From Elmis aenea (Eukaryota > Arthropoda > Insecta > Coleoptera > Elmidae): a stretch of DNA of 64,000 nt. The notes under the pieces were generated by a model. The model searched no databases, was not told where the DNA came from, and worked only from the letters and a program-made list of their open reading frames with translations. This document shows, piece by piece, positions 31,966 through 43,117 of the stretch; position 1 is the stretch's first letter, and the number at the start of each line of letters is the position of its first letter. The position numbers were made by a program, and so were the translations under genes. The DNA is taken from assembly GCA_947652605.1 (NCBI GenBank), contig OX393581.1:11164640-11228639 (forward strand). The letters run 5' to 3'.

Positions 31966-32581
31966 GGGGTGTTTTTTATATTCGCGGAATGGGGCAGAAG
32001 GAGACTAGAAAGTTCATGTTTTGTAATTTTGTTTTTTAATATATTCTTCTCGAACATCTTTACATTTGCTAGGTCTCTTTTAATTGATTTTTCTAAACCT
32101 TTTGCCTTCAAAATCCTCGTTTATTGCTGCTTGCATTGACTCATCATCAGCAAAATGCTTTCCACAATGGTTCCTTTTTGAAATTTGGAAACAGGTAAAA
32201 ATCTCCGGTAACAATCCTGTTGATAACGTTTAAACGAATAGCTCCACACAGCTCCAATAACTGTTTACAACACTGAACTCGGTGTTCTTCTTGATGCGAT
32301 GTAAGATTTCTCGGCACCCACCTAGCGCTGACTTTTGTCTGCCGTTGTTTCGGATATTTTGAACCTTTCTGCGATTTCTCTAAGTTTTAGTCAACCATTT
32401 TCCATGACTTTTATGACCAGTTCATGTGTTGGTACATCACTTGGTCCATCAATGCGATCATCACATTCTGATGATTCTCTACCTTCCCCATAAACTGCTT
32501 GCATTTCATTCAGGATGTTTTCCACTGTTGCTCCTTTTTTGTGAGGAATTTAATTACTGTACGAAACTCGGTATTCGACAT
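31966..32581 (-). pseudogene. mariner transposase with catalytic core deleted
   Basis: Minus strand from ATG at 32581: MSNTEFRTVIKFLTKK, a frameshift, AVYGEGRESSECDD, DGPSDVPTHELVIKVMENG, a stop, LKLREIAERFKIS, the two helix-turn-helix motifs of a mariner protein. Then VTGD runs directly into FYLFPNFKKEPLWK, so everything between the first catalytic Asp region and the third has been removed. TACGAGGGGTGTTTTTTATA at 31965 is the likely 3' terminal repeat. The 5' terminal repeat is not visible; a Harbinger element inserted upstream. Confidence 0.8.
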
Positions 32582-32627
32582 TTTTAGAAAAAATACCCAC
32601 ATTAACTTATTATTTTGACGATTCTAA

Positions 32628-33284
32628 AGCGGCCCCTACACCATCAATATTATTGTGCAATATTGCTCATTGCACAATAATATTGGCCGTTTGTGGATCG
32701 TATTGAAAGGTTGCACAATTCAAAATTTTTAGATATTTATTGCGCAATATGAAATATATTGCATCGTCTGTGTGCAACATTGCGCAATATTGATTCAGTT
32801 TTAACCAAAACTTTGTAGAGCAAACATCGTGAAAAATGTCCAAGTTAAAGGAAGAGAAGAGAAAATTTTATTTTAGAGTCTATTGAAGTTTATCATAGTT
32901 TACCAGCTCTGTGGGATGTTAAGAGCAAGGATTACAGCAATAGAATTTTAAAAAAATGTACAATATGAGGAACCGTCTAATCGCAAAAAGTTTCGAAAAT
33001 CACTTGGTTCACTTAATCTTAGTTTAATAAATTTTCATGAGTGTACTGCTTTCTTTACTAAAACCACTGCTTCATCCATCTGCGTCTTTTCCTCAAATTT
33101 TTTTTTCTTAAGCAAACAGCCAGCGCAATAGCCACACAACTAGCTTCGGTATCACTCACATGTTAACTGCACAAAATTCAAACTTCAACTAAGAATTGGA
33201 CAATAATATTGCACTGTTTGGAGTATCAAGAAAAAATATTTTGCAATATATTGCCGCAATAATATTGATCATGTAGGGGCCGCT
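32628..33284. mobile_element. non-autonomous PIF/Harbinger element with MADF fragment
   Basis: TAA at 32625-32627 and 33285-33287. Perfect 13-bp ends AGCGGCCCCTACA and TGTAGGGGCCGCT, extended by ATCAATATTATTG on both sides with minor differences. TAA plus such ends is diagnostic of PIF/Harbinger. Repeated AATATTGC/GCAATATT motifs lie near both ends. The interior retains a MADF-type coding fragment but no transposase. Confidence 0.88.
32836..32970 (+). pseudogene. MADF-type DNA-binding domain fragment
   Basis: An ATG at 32836 opens MSKLKEEKRKF, and after a one-base shift the frame reads FILESIEVYHSLPALWDVKS then KDYSNRILKK before a stop. This matches the start of MADF (Adf-1 type Myb/SANT-like) domains: LIExVxxYxxLWDxxxxxYxNR. 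MADF proteins are the usual second gene of Harbinger elements. The frameshift and stop make it dead. Confidence 0.72.
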
Positions 33285-33287
33285 TAA

Positions 33288-34285
33288 GTGAACCAATAAA
33301 ACAATCAGCATGAAATGTTGTTTTTATATCTAACAATAATTATCTGTTGCAAAGTAATATTTTAAGCCCCAAATTCGATCGCCGATTATAATCTTCGAAC
33401 GTATTTAAAGATATTTAGGTCAAACTATCCCGTGTGTATAATAAAAAAGAGAAATATGTCTCATATTTCACTGTTCTATTAAACACCTCTCTCTTTTCTT
33501 GTTCAAAAACAGCCGCCTTAATGGAAAACCCAAGTATCTGGAACGCCTTCGTTACCTCTTGTTCTACAAACAAATGCAGTAGCGTCATTTTAAGCCAATG
33601 ATAATCAGTATTACGTATCAGTAAAGCTCACCACACAACTTGGCACACTGTTCGCCGCGCGTTTTCAGTTTATTGCAAAACAAATTACACTAAATGCACA
33701 TTTCGTGATGTGGCTTTTCCATTAGCCGTGCATCACAAAATTATGCGATGCGTATGAATTTTTCACAAACAGGTCAGTTATTTCCATTTGACTTTTAAAT
33801 TTAACATCAGCATTTCAAAACAAAAAAGTTTCGTACGTTGCACTTTAGTATTTATTAACTTTTAACTTAACGAACATTTCTGACTTTGTTCGGTTTGGCT
33901 AACAGAATATCTTAAAATGATTTTCGTGTTATGGAATTCGCCTTCAACAACAAGTTCGTAATCAAAAAAGTACAAAAGTTTTGGATTATAAAAGTCTGTT
34001 AGAAATGCATGAAATTTTAAATTGGGTAACGTCCTAGGAAAATATGATACACCAAGAAAAACAAGTTCGAATCGTAGATAGGGTTACAATGGTAGTTTTC
34101 AGATCAGTGATATAGAAAATTCAAGTTAGAAATTTGCCATAAAATGTGAAAAATTATAACTTATTTATACAAATTGGCTATACATACTTTTTTATTGGTT
34201 ACACCATACAATTATTGGCTCTTAAACAAAATATTAATTTAAAATATGTACCTCAATACAGGCCACATGTTGGATAGCCCTAGTG
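33288..34285. other. unassigned spacer
   Basis: No recognisable coding or terminal motif. The segment 33600-33760 is richer in CG-containing words. Confidence 0.45.
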
Positions 34286-34440
34286 TAGTCTATTTTTTTT
34301 TAAATGCCATCTATGGTTAAAAACAGTCCAATCTTTATTGACAATAAGTAAATTGTAGTGGCTTTAATTTACCATGAAGGCTAAAGCTTACCCAGTAGCA
34401 AATGCTCGCTTAAAGAATATTTAATTAAATATTCTACATA
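34286..34440 (-). repeat. Jockey-type LINE 3' UTR fragment
   Basis: A T-run at 34288-34298, then ATGCCATCTATGG, GACAATAAGTAAATTGTAGT, GGCTTTAATTTA, GAAGGCTAAAGCTTACCCAG. This matches 48193-48330, the 3' UTR of the minus-strand Jockey copy. It is therefore a very short 5'-truncated insertion of the same family, poly-A at the left. Confidence 0.8.
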
Positions 34441-35419
34441 CCTTGCAAAACACAAGGTAATAAAATCATTAAAATATCAAAATAGTTAAGGAGGTATTAA
34501 AACAAACTGTAATAAAAACGCGCAATTTGGCGCTAAAGTCATATCAGAAAAGTCAAATGTCGTGAACTTACTTGTTCAGAAGTTATTCACAAACAACTAA
34601 AATTATTGATAACGGTTTAGTTTATTACTTTATTAACTTTATTACTAAATCTATTAAAAAACTGCGCACACATTCTTAAAGCAATTTTTTATCCTTTAAG
34701 TCCTCATACAGATTTTGTATTAGAACTTTCGACCATAGCAATAATAAAAAAATCGAAATACAATGATAATACCGTATTGGTGAAATTCATAAAATAAACT
34801 TAAAAAGAACCAACAATAAAAATTACTCGTGAAACCAACTTGATCAAGAAAAGCACAGGCCCTAAGAAATATGTAACAAAATTTTAAATTATGTTGAGTA
34901 TCATAAATGTTAACAATAGTGTGATAACAAGTACAATTATTTTAAATTAATCATGTTTAACAAATTATATAAAAAATTGCTTTTAAAGTTTGCTAAAAGT
35001 CAACAAGATTAACTAAGAATTTGGAGAGAAAGATGACAAAACTGATTTTAATTTTATATAAAAAATTACTTTTATTTTCACCTGTCACATAATTTGACAT
35101 AATAATCATTTTGTCTAAAACTTTTACTTAATTTGATAAAGATGTTACTTGGACTTGTCTTTAAACAAAACAAATTTACCGATAGGGACGACAATTTTTC
35201 TTGAGCCTGTTTTTTATTTAAATTAATCATAACAACAATGCAAATTACAAATGCAAATGCTGCAATATTATTGGTTACAGTAGATTAACTTGGCAAATTT
35301 AAATTTTGTTACATTTTGAATAGACTTTATTTTATTAATGTTAATTTCAAAAAAGATCATATTTTTTGCAGTTGTATTTTAAATTACACAAATAGTGTTA
35401 AATAATTGTTCTTTTTTTA
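34441..35419. other. unassigned spacer
   Basis: Very AT-rich; nothing supported. Confidence 0.5.
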
Positions 35420-35850
35420 ATGGCAAGGTACTACTATATTATACTCATTTGATAGAGAATTGTTTTCTCTTTTCGTTTTCATTGATGGGGTCACCTTAAA
35501 AATTAAGTTTATGCTAAGAGGCCGGAGAATATCGAAAATTTAAAAGATCGTATTAGAGAAATTACATCTGAAATGATTGGGAATGTTATAAACGGGTTTA
35601 AAAACCGAGTTTATCATTGCCAAGCTGTAAATGGTTTACAGTTTGAACACTTATTGTAGATTTCGTCCAAAATAATTAATTCTTATGATGTTTTTGTTAG
35701 AAATAAATACCTACTAAACAATTAAAATGATTTTGCGTTTTTCTCAAAAAGTTGCTTAAGTAACGGTACTAAAGTTTGGCATCACTGAAAAGAGAAAAAA
35801 AATCTCTATCAAATGAGTATAATATAGGGATACCTTTTGCCATTGAAAAA
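35420..35850 (+). mobile_element. small mariner-type derivative J
   Basis: TATATTATACTCATTTGATAGAGA near 35440 returns inverted near 35800, giving terminal arms of about 60 bp (exact outer limits uncertain). The centre encodes, on the plus strand, NLKDRIREITSEMIGNVING, then FKNRVYHCQAVNGLQFEHLL and a stop. This is the transposase C-terminus of the same class as 30029-31075, whose end reads NGYQFEQLL. Everything upstream is deleted. Confidence 0.7.
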
Positions 35851-37383
35851 AATTCAACTGTTATTAATTGCGCTTTTGTTAATCAAAAAAACATTAAATT
35901 TCGTCTTATGGTGAAAAACTAAGTACCAAACAACTTTTATTCAAAACATTTTCTCCTAAAGTGAATATTTACTGAGATATATAGCATATTCCATACCTTT
36001 TGGACACACGGTAGGTATATGAAAAGTGTATGTACCTACATTCAAATGGTTTTTTTTTGGGAAATTCTAAATAAAAATTTCATGGGTTATAACAGTATTT
36101 GTACTAGAGAACTTATTTTTGTTACTTTTAATACACATTTATGAATTATATGACAATTTTATTTATAAACTTTATTTATAACTTTTAAAAAATTAAGCAG
36201 CTCCTGTTCTTGTTGTATAATTATTACAATTTTTTATAAGCTCAAATAAATTATGAATGTTTTCATTGGCACTTGTAAATATACACATCCAGTTTATTTA
36301 GGTCTTCAAGATTCTTGAAGTTTTGTACGCGTTGGTTGAATTTCGTTAACCTGTTTTAAATCAAGAAGATAAGATAACGTGAAAGTATAAAAGTTTTTTT
36401 AAATTTAATTTATTTTGAAACAGATTTGTTTCGAAGAAGAACGGATCAAAACACGACCCTGGAAGTTAAATTATATTTCCTCTAGTAAATTGAATTGTAG
36501 GCTTGACACTGCTTTACCATCATCCTATAATGAAAACGACAAACCCACTACAATGTATACCGCACCCGGCCCTTAACAACAATAATTTCTACTTATAATT
36601 CTTAATTTAAATTTCTGAAATTTTCAACAAGTTTGCAACTTTTAAAGAGCCCGTAATTTGAAAGGCTTTAATAGACTTTCAGCTGAAAACGCCGAGAGAA
36701 ATAAACTCAAGTCAGCCCCAGACTTCTACCAAATTAAAGCCATAACCTCACTCGGCAGATCGTAAACTTTACTGCGCTCTTATTGGGCCCATTTTCTTTC
36801 CAATTTCGATATCATAAAAGTCAACGTAGATAATATATTATTTCTAACTGTATACCTGCTCAAATTCGATGAATATTGGATGTTTTTTACTTGTAAACTT
36901 GGAATATTATTTAACGGTTATTACTGTTTGATGCTTTGATGTGATGCAAGACGCCCACACGTTGATACATAAAGTAAATGTGGGTGAATCATAATACAAA
37001 GTTTTAAATAAATGTCACACACGTTCATCGTATTTATCACGGTTTCGAAAATTCGTTCTCGAAAGGTTTAAGTAACATTGTGTTTATTTCGAGTACCTTA
37101 AACATGTTAAAAATGAACGTGAAATTGTCAGAAGTTTGGATAAATTTTAAAATAGCGGTTGTGAATTTGGTTTTTAAATAAATAAAATTGTTATTCTGTT
37201 TCTGAACAATTATTTGAGACTGCTGATAATTTTTTTTACACATTTTGGCATAAATTGGGTATTCACTTTTTTATGTTCGTATTTAGTACTAATGTATTTT
37301 GTTTTTTAATAAATTATTAAAAATTAAAATAGCTTTTTAGGATGCTTTTCGTTTTTGAACTTAACGTGTAGAATTGCTTTATG
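35851..37383. other. unassigned spacer, 1.5 kb
   Basis: No supported gene or repeat. The less AT-rich parts, 36520-36580 and 36700-36800, show no open frame. Confidence 0.45.
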
Positions 37384-38683
37384 CAGGATGAACCAAATTC
37401 GAATGTTTTACCGTAATGGTTACCGTAATAGATAGCGAAAATCTAATATCGGTCTCTTGGGCTAATTTTGTTGATGTAAACACGCCCATGAAATCAGATT
37501 TTTCATATCGCTTTCCATTCAGACACTACAAAAGAAAAATGAAACTTCATTATTTTTGAAAATGTACGATAACTTCTTTATTTATATTTATTTAAATAAA
37601 ACAAGATGTTTTAAGAGTTTTTTACACAAATTTTTTGTGCTTTTTATCGAACTTGACTTTCGAGATATCAAGAAAACTTATAGTTTTTTAAAATAAAAAC
37701 CCTAGTTGGCCATGACTTTATGTGAAAGAGATTTTTTTGCTTTTAAAAATAGGTATATAGTTTTATATAAGTATTTGTTGAAAAAAATAACCGAAATATG
37801 TCTTTTTTTGTAAAAATTTCTTAACAAAGTTTGCCATGATTTCGTTAACAAGTTTCTATCATTAACAATGTAAACTTTTAACATATTAAACTTTTTAAAG
37901 TTAGCCATGTTTACAATACTACAAAAAAAAAACGTTATAAGATACAAAAGTAGACAAGGATTTGCTTAAAAGAAAAAAATTTACTTGCATATCACGTTTA
38001 GTTGTTATTAATTGCAAACATCACTTGTTATGAAATCATAGCATACTTTAATAAGGAAATTTTTGCAAAATGAGTCATATCTTGAATAATTTTTACAACA
38101 AAAATGTAAAACTATACAGGGTGTGTATAAATTGGCGGAAGCGCTACACGTGACGATGTTCTTCGTAAAATTCGAAAATCTTGATACAAAAATGTTGTAC
38201 CATGCTTCCTATGGCCTCAGGAACAATTTAAAGAAAAAAAAAATGGGAACATCGAATACATTGATTTGCGTTTGGACATTTTTTTATCAGCAATTTCTAC
38301 TTAAATATTTACAATTTTTGTTCGAACTGAAAGCCTTCAATTCGTAAACATAGCTGCAAACTTTTGGGTATCGTAAAACAAAAACTAAAAATAATTACGA
38401 GAAAAACAGAGATGACAGCTAATGACAATGTTGCCATAATGTATTATTTTCATTCAAATCAGTGATTTACATTTTTCAACACCAATTTTTAAAAGGAAGA
38501 ACACAATATCTAGGAAAAAATACTATTCGAAATTTATTTTTATTCCAAATTGCAGCTTTTTCATTTGCAAGTATTAAATAATAACGCTTATTAAAGAACT
38601 AAATGTCAAAACTTTTTCTCAAAAAAATTGCACAAGAGACCCATATCAGATTTTCGCCAACTATTCAAATTTGGTTCACCCTG
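37384..38683. mobile_element. foldback element B2 with a nested mariner derivative
   Basis: CAGGATGAACCAAATTCGAA at the left and complement ending GGTTCACCCTG at 38683 before TA. Arms carry the B signature: GGTTACCGTAATAGATAGCG, then TCTCTTGGGC and CGCTTTCCATT. The right arm is mostly deleted, and 38117-38612 is foreign. It abuts C2, sharing one TA (38684-38685). Confidence 0.8.
38117..38612. mobile_element. deletion derivative of the DD41D mariner
   Basis: CAGGGTGTGTATAAATTGGC after TA, then the 29575-type terminal repeat. It continues as the complement of the transposon's 3' UTR and last codons (the CAATTCGTAAACATAGCTGC block) and jumps to its 5' UTR (GAGAAAAACAGAGATGACAG, then CAATTTTTAAAAGGAAGA). 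The second terminal repeat is gone at the junction with B2 near 38612. It carries no transposase core. Confidence 0.85.
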
Positions 38684-38685
38684 TA

Positions 38686-39293
38686 CGGGGTGGTCCAAAT
38701 TCGATGGGATTACATGGGTATCTCGCTTAATAGTCAAGATAGAGAAACGGTTCAATTCCCAAAAATGTGCAGTTTTTTTTATACAAACTCAGACAGTTCT
38801 CAAATATATTTTATCATTTACGGTTTTTCTTCTTTCTTTTTGTTTCCACAGCCTACTTTTTGTTTATTATCATTAAAATAATTAAAAAAAACCTTTGTTA
38901 CTTGCGTATTATTGAAAGTAAATATGTCAACCCTTGAAGGGAAAAGGAAAATATAAGGAATTTAAATAGGTCATAGCCAACTATAGCTTCCATTTAAAAA
39001 AAGGTGAGTTTGTGTCATAACTTTTTAACGGCGAGCGAAAGATTTTTGTTTTAGTATCATCGAAGTTAACATAAAAATAATCTTTATCAACTTTTTCGAT
39101 ATTAAAAACAATAAGGGAGATATGACCCAGTATAATATAACAAAAAAAAACAGGGTTTCTTTAATAACTCAAAAACCGAAAATGATAGAATATTTTCGAA
39201 AACTGCACATCTTTGAAAATTTAACCGTTTTTCTACGTATCTTGCATATTAAGCGAGATACCCATGTAATCCCATCGAATTTGAACCACCCTG
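38686..39293. mobile_element. element C2 (mariner-like ends), compact copy
   Basis: CGGGGTGGTCCAAATTCGAT at the left, complement ending GAACCACCCTG at the right, TA on both sides (38684-38685, 39294-39295). Both ends share GTATCTCGCTTAATA. No coding capacity. It gives the unexpanded length of the family represented by C1. Confidence 0.88.
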
Positions 39294-39355
39294 TACATTG
39301 TGACGATTCGTTCTAAATTTAGCTTTAATTTTTTTGAAAATACTTAAGCCGTATT

Positions 39356-40110
39356 CAGTGACGAAGCTAGAATTTAAAGTCCACTATGCAAAATTTTAAA
39401 CAGTATTATAACATGTACAATTAAATCTTTTTTTAAATATACCAGTTACCAATAAGTTCTGGTAGGTACACCTCTTCTGTCCTATAGTTTTGATTTTGGT
39501 AAATAACATTTTAAGACATATAATATGTGTCAAAACCAAGATTATTTGAACGTATGTGCACTATTGTATCTCTTCCGATTCCATTAAAATATTTTCAAAA
39601 TTACTTATTAGCCGCTTAATAGTCGTCCAAGCCTTGCAATGGTTCTTAACCTTTTAGTAGTCGCGGCCCCCTAAATATCCTAAAGTATTTTCGCGGTCCC
39701 CTAGTTTGTAGTAACAAAAATATTACGATTTATTTAAGAAGAAATCTCTCCGATGGTTCCAGTAAAATAAGGAGCAAAACATATTTTTTGTAAGATTCCA
39801 ATATTCTAATCAGTAAAAACGTTTTATAAATTTTTCGCAGGTCCCCTTAAAATCGTCCAAAGCCCCCCAGGGGGCCGCGGGCCCCCGGTTAAGAATCGCT
39901 GGTCCAAGCGATTTAATGTTTGTGTGCCTTCATCCAGACATAGATTCTTCTGTTTTAAAGTTTTCGGTAAATAATTTGTTTCAGTTATTCAGTGAAAATA
40001 CACAAATTCAACTAATTTTAAAATATTATTACCATTGTTTTATTTACAAATCGATAATCAAAGTAACCCTACGCATTGCGTAGATTGGCTTCACGACAGC
40101 TACGCCCCTG
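39356..40110. mobile_element. non-autonomous hAT-like element K
   Basis: Left end CAGTGACGAAGCTAG, right end complement CTACGCCCCTG. Flanks GCCGTATT (39348-39355) and GCCTTAAT (40111-40118) match at six of eight positions, fitting a decayed hAT duplication. The ends resemble the CAGTGGCGTAGCTAG family at 60601 and 62663. A second hAT element is nested at 39633-39901. Confidence 0.7.
39633..39901. mobile_element. 269-bp hAT MITE with exact 8-bp TSD
   Basis: GTCCAAGC at 39625-39632 and 39902-39909. Ends carry CAATGGTTCTTAACC and the complement GGTTAAGAATCGCTG. The GC-rich subterminal blocks GTCGCGGCCCCC and CCAGGGGGCCGCGG are inverted to each other. No coding region. Confidence 0.9.
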
Positions 40111-40118
40111 GCCTTAAT

Positions 40119-41071
40119 CTCAACAAAAATTAAGTAGATGAATTGTTAGGATATAATTCATTTTATTTATTTACCAATTAATGAAATATTTTTGGAGCGG
40201 AAAACGACATATTGACTTAACACCGATATGCAATTATTATTAATATTGTATGCAAACATTCGCCCCTTGATATTTATCAAGCATGTGACAACAATCAATT
40301 TCGGGATTATTACTTCGGCAAGTCGATAGGTAACAAAAAAGTTATTTACATGTCTGCCACGTAAATTTGCATGTAAACGTTTACGACTACTCAAACTACC
40401 AGCCACGTCACTCGTCACGGCTTAGTTAAGGTCTGATTGCCAAAGTACACAATTATCATCAATAGATATGGGGTTAATCTGAGGCGGTAAATTTGTAGGT
40501 CGACATTAACCAAAGTCAGATACTAGCAAATATTTTACCTGCGTTGTATATGCAAAAAATCGATTTTGTGCCCGTCAATCAGTTAAACACACGACGCGGC
40601 GCATGAATATTAGCAGTCAAGTTAATAAAGTTCGCAATGTGATCGTATACTAAAAAACCTAGAATGGTGAATTAAACTTTTACTACCCCTGAAACGTGAT
40701 GGTAATGTCGGTTTTAAAATTGTTGAACAATAAAAACAAAATTTATTCATGAATACGTAAACTTTCATCGATTTAGCCGTCTATATGTCTATTGGACTCG
40801 GATTTTTGAATACAAAGATATTTATATAAAATAGGAGTTGGAAATCTTTCGAGTTAAACCGTTTGTGAAATCTGAGGTGGAGTTATAGTCACTGTTTAAG
40901 TTTACGAGATATACATCGTGTTTAAAATTTAAAGCTTACCCCTGGCCGCTTATTAACAGTATAAACATTTTATTATGTAATTTAGAAATGCTTTTTTTTT
41001 CGTCAACAGAAAAGTAAAAAAGCAAAAAGACTAAATTTTCAATAAATCGCATAATCTCCTTAATTTTTGTC
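40119..41071. other. unassigned spacer
   Basis: The segment 40200-40700 is less AT-rich and shows no repeat signature, so it could be host single-copy DNA. The minus frame 40167-40418 is not recognisable. Confidence 0.4.
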
Positions 41072-41442
41072 ATGTATAGGTTTCTCTCCTCGTTAATCAG
41101 ATCCTCTTGTACCTTCTAGGGTCAAGGTTTTTTGAGAAAAAGACGCCCATGTAATCAGGTTTTTTATTTCGCTTTCCATTTTGGCACTACAGACGATAAA
41201 TTAAATTTCATCGTTTTTAAAAATCTACTATAACTTCTTTATTTATTAAAATAAAACATAATGTTATCAAGGTATTTTACACAGATTTTTATCCTTAATT
41301 AAGAAATAATTTTTTTTAGCGACCTTGACTTCAAAATATGGAGTGAACTTATATTTTTTTAAATGGAAACCCCAGTTAACTATGACTTAGTATAAAAGAG
41401 TCGTTTTAGCTTTTTCAAAAATATGTAGTTTATATATTTGTA

Positions 41443-42345
41443 GTGAAGAATAATCAAGATATGGTCAATCTTGCAAAATTTCCTACATCGTACTTTAACC
41501 TCTTTAAATCATACTTAAGTGAGAGACAGTTCCAAACTAAAGTGGGCGAGGAAAGATCAAACAACTTCCCAATTGCATCAGGAGTGCCACAAGGCAGTGT
41601 TCTTGGTCCAATATTATACGTACTGTATACATCTGACCTGCCGACAACACAAAATACAATTACAGGAACATTCGCCGACGATACGGCTATCCTGGCAAGT
41701 CATCATGACCCTATAGTCGCCTCGCAATATGTCCAGGAGCACTTGAGCCTGCTTCAACAATGGCTACACAGATGGCGAATAAAAATAAATGAGACTAAGT
41801 CGGCCCAAGTGACATTTACCCTCCGCAAAGGCTCCTGTCCACCAGTTAACGTGAACAATGTGAAAATACCACAAACAAACGAAGTCAAGTATTTGGGACT
41901 ACACCTGGATAACAGATTAAACTGGAAAACACATATCCTAAAAAAACAAAAACAAATCAACCTACGAATAAAAGAAGTTAATTGGCTAATAGGTAGGAAA
42001 TCGCGAGTGTCACTAGAAAACAAGGTACTAATTTACAAAGCCATAATTAAGCCCATATGGACATACGGAATAGAGCTGTGGGGCTGTGCCCGTAAGAGCA
42101 ATATTGCAATTATACAAAGGTGTCAATCAAAAATGCTTCGGCAGATTGCGGATGCCCCCTGGTACGTGTCCAACCATACCCTACATAAAGACCATAATAT
42201 ACGCACCGTTCAAGATACCATAATAGAAAAAATAGCAAAACATCACCAGGCCCTGGATCAGCACGAGAATCCACTACTAGAGCCACTGCTGGAGCCTGAC
42301 TGCATAAGAAGATTGAAGAGAGTGTGGCCCCTAGACGAAAGATAG
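41443..42345 (+). CDS. Jockey-clade RT and C-terminus, 5'-truncated
   Basis: A 300-codon open frame. It has LFKSYLSERQFQTKVG, then SGVPQGSVLGPILYVLYTSD (RT blocks 3-4), TGTFADDTAILASH (catalytic FADD), HRWRIKINETKSAQVTF, VKYLGLHLDNRLNWKTH, LIYKAIIKPIWTYGIELWG and RRLKRVWPLDER at the end. The endonuclease and the first RT blocks are missing, so the protein cannot support retrotransposition, but the frame is unbroken and the insertion fairly young. The first Met lies near the truncation point and is incidental. An A-rich/TA-rich 3' tail ends near 42484. It interrupts the foldback element B3. Confidence 0.9.
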   Translation: MKNNQDMVNLAKFPTSYFNLFKSYLSERQFQTKVGEERSNNFPIASGVPQGSVLGPILYVLYTSDLPTTQNTITGTFADDTAILASHHDPIVASQYVQEHLSLLQQWLHRWRIKINETKSAQVTFTLRKGSCPPVNVNNVKIPQTNEVKYLGLHLDNRLNWKTHILKKQKQINLRIKEVNWLIGRKSRVSLENKVLIYKAIIKPIWTYGIELWGCARKSNIAIIQRCQSKMLRQIADAPWYVSNHTLHKDHNIRTVQDTIIEKIAKHHQALDQHENPLLEPLLEPDCIRRLKRVWPLDER

Positions 42346-43117
42346 GGTGTTTCCGAGGCAACGTCGCTGGATGTTGACCTCATCACGTCATCTAAATCAC
42401 CGGAACCACCCAGGAATTGACATCAAATTGGCCTATAGAATTATAATAATTCTGATTGCCGATCAAAGTGTATAAAAAAAATAAATATATATATATAAAG
42501 TTATGGCCAACTAGGTTTTCTATTTAAAAAAATATAAGTTTACTTCAGAAATTATATGCGAACCTATAACAGCAATTCCAAGGAATTTATAACAACAAAA
42601 AGGCACCTTAAGTCCACTGCTTTTTGTAACTCATCAATAAAATAATTAAAGAATGTAAACACAACACAAAGAAAGCCCGCTGGGGTTGGAATAAACTAAA
42701 ACTAATATCCTTAACAAAACTAGCCTTTGCAGATGATGTGGTAGTTATAGCTAAAAGCGAAAAGGACTTGCAACTCAATCTAGACGTGTGGGCAGATACA
42801 TTAAGTAGATATAATAAGAATATTAATACAACAAAGACAAAGGATATGGTTATAGCGAAAAATCATGAACCAGCTAGAATTATACTAGACCAGAAAAAGA
42901 TAGAGCAGGTAGAAAATTTTGAATATTTAGCTACAATAATTTCAGAGAATGGTAAATTGGAGGAAGATCTGAATAATAGAATAGCGGCAACGACGAAATT
43001 TTGCTACGCCACTAATAATTGTGTGAAAAGTAAGAAGGAGATATCAAAAGAAACGAAGACACGAGCTTTTAATGCAGTGTAGGTACCCATTCTCACGTAC
43101 AGTTCAGAGACTTGGAC

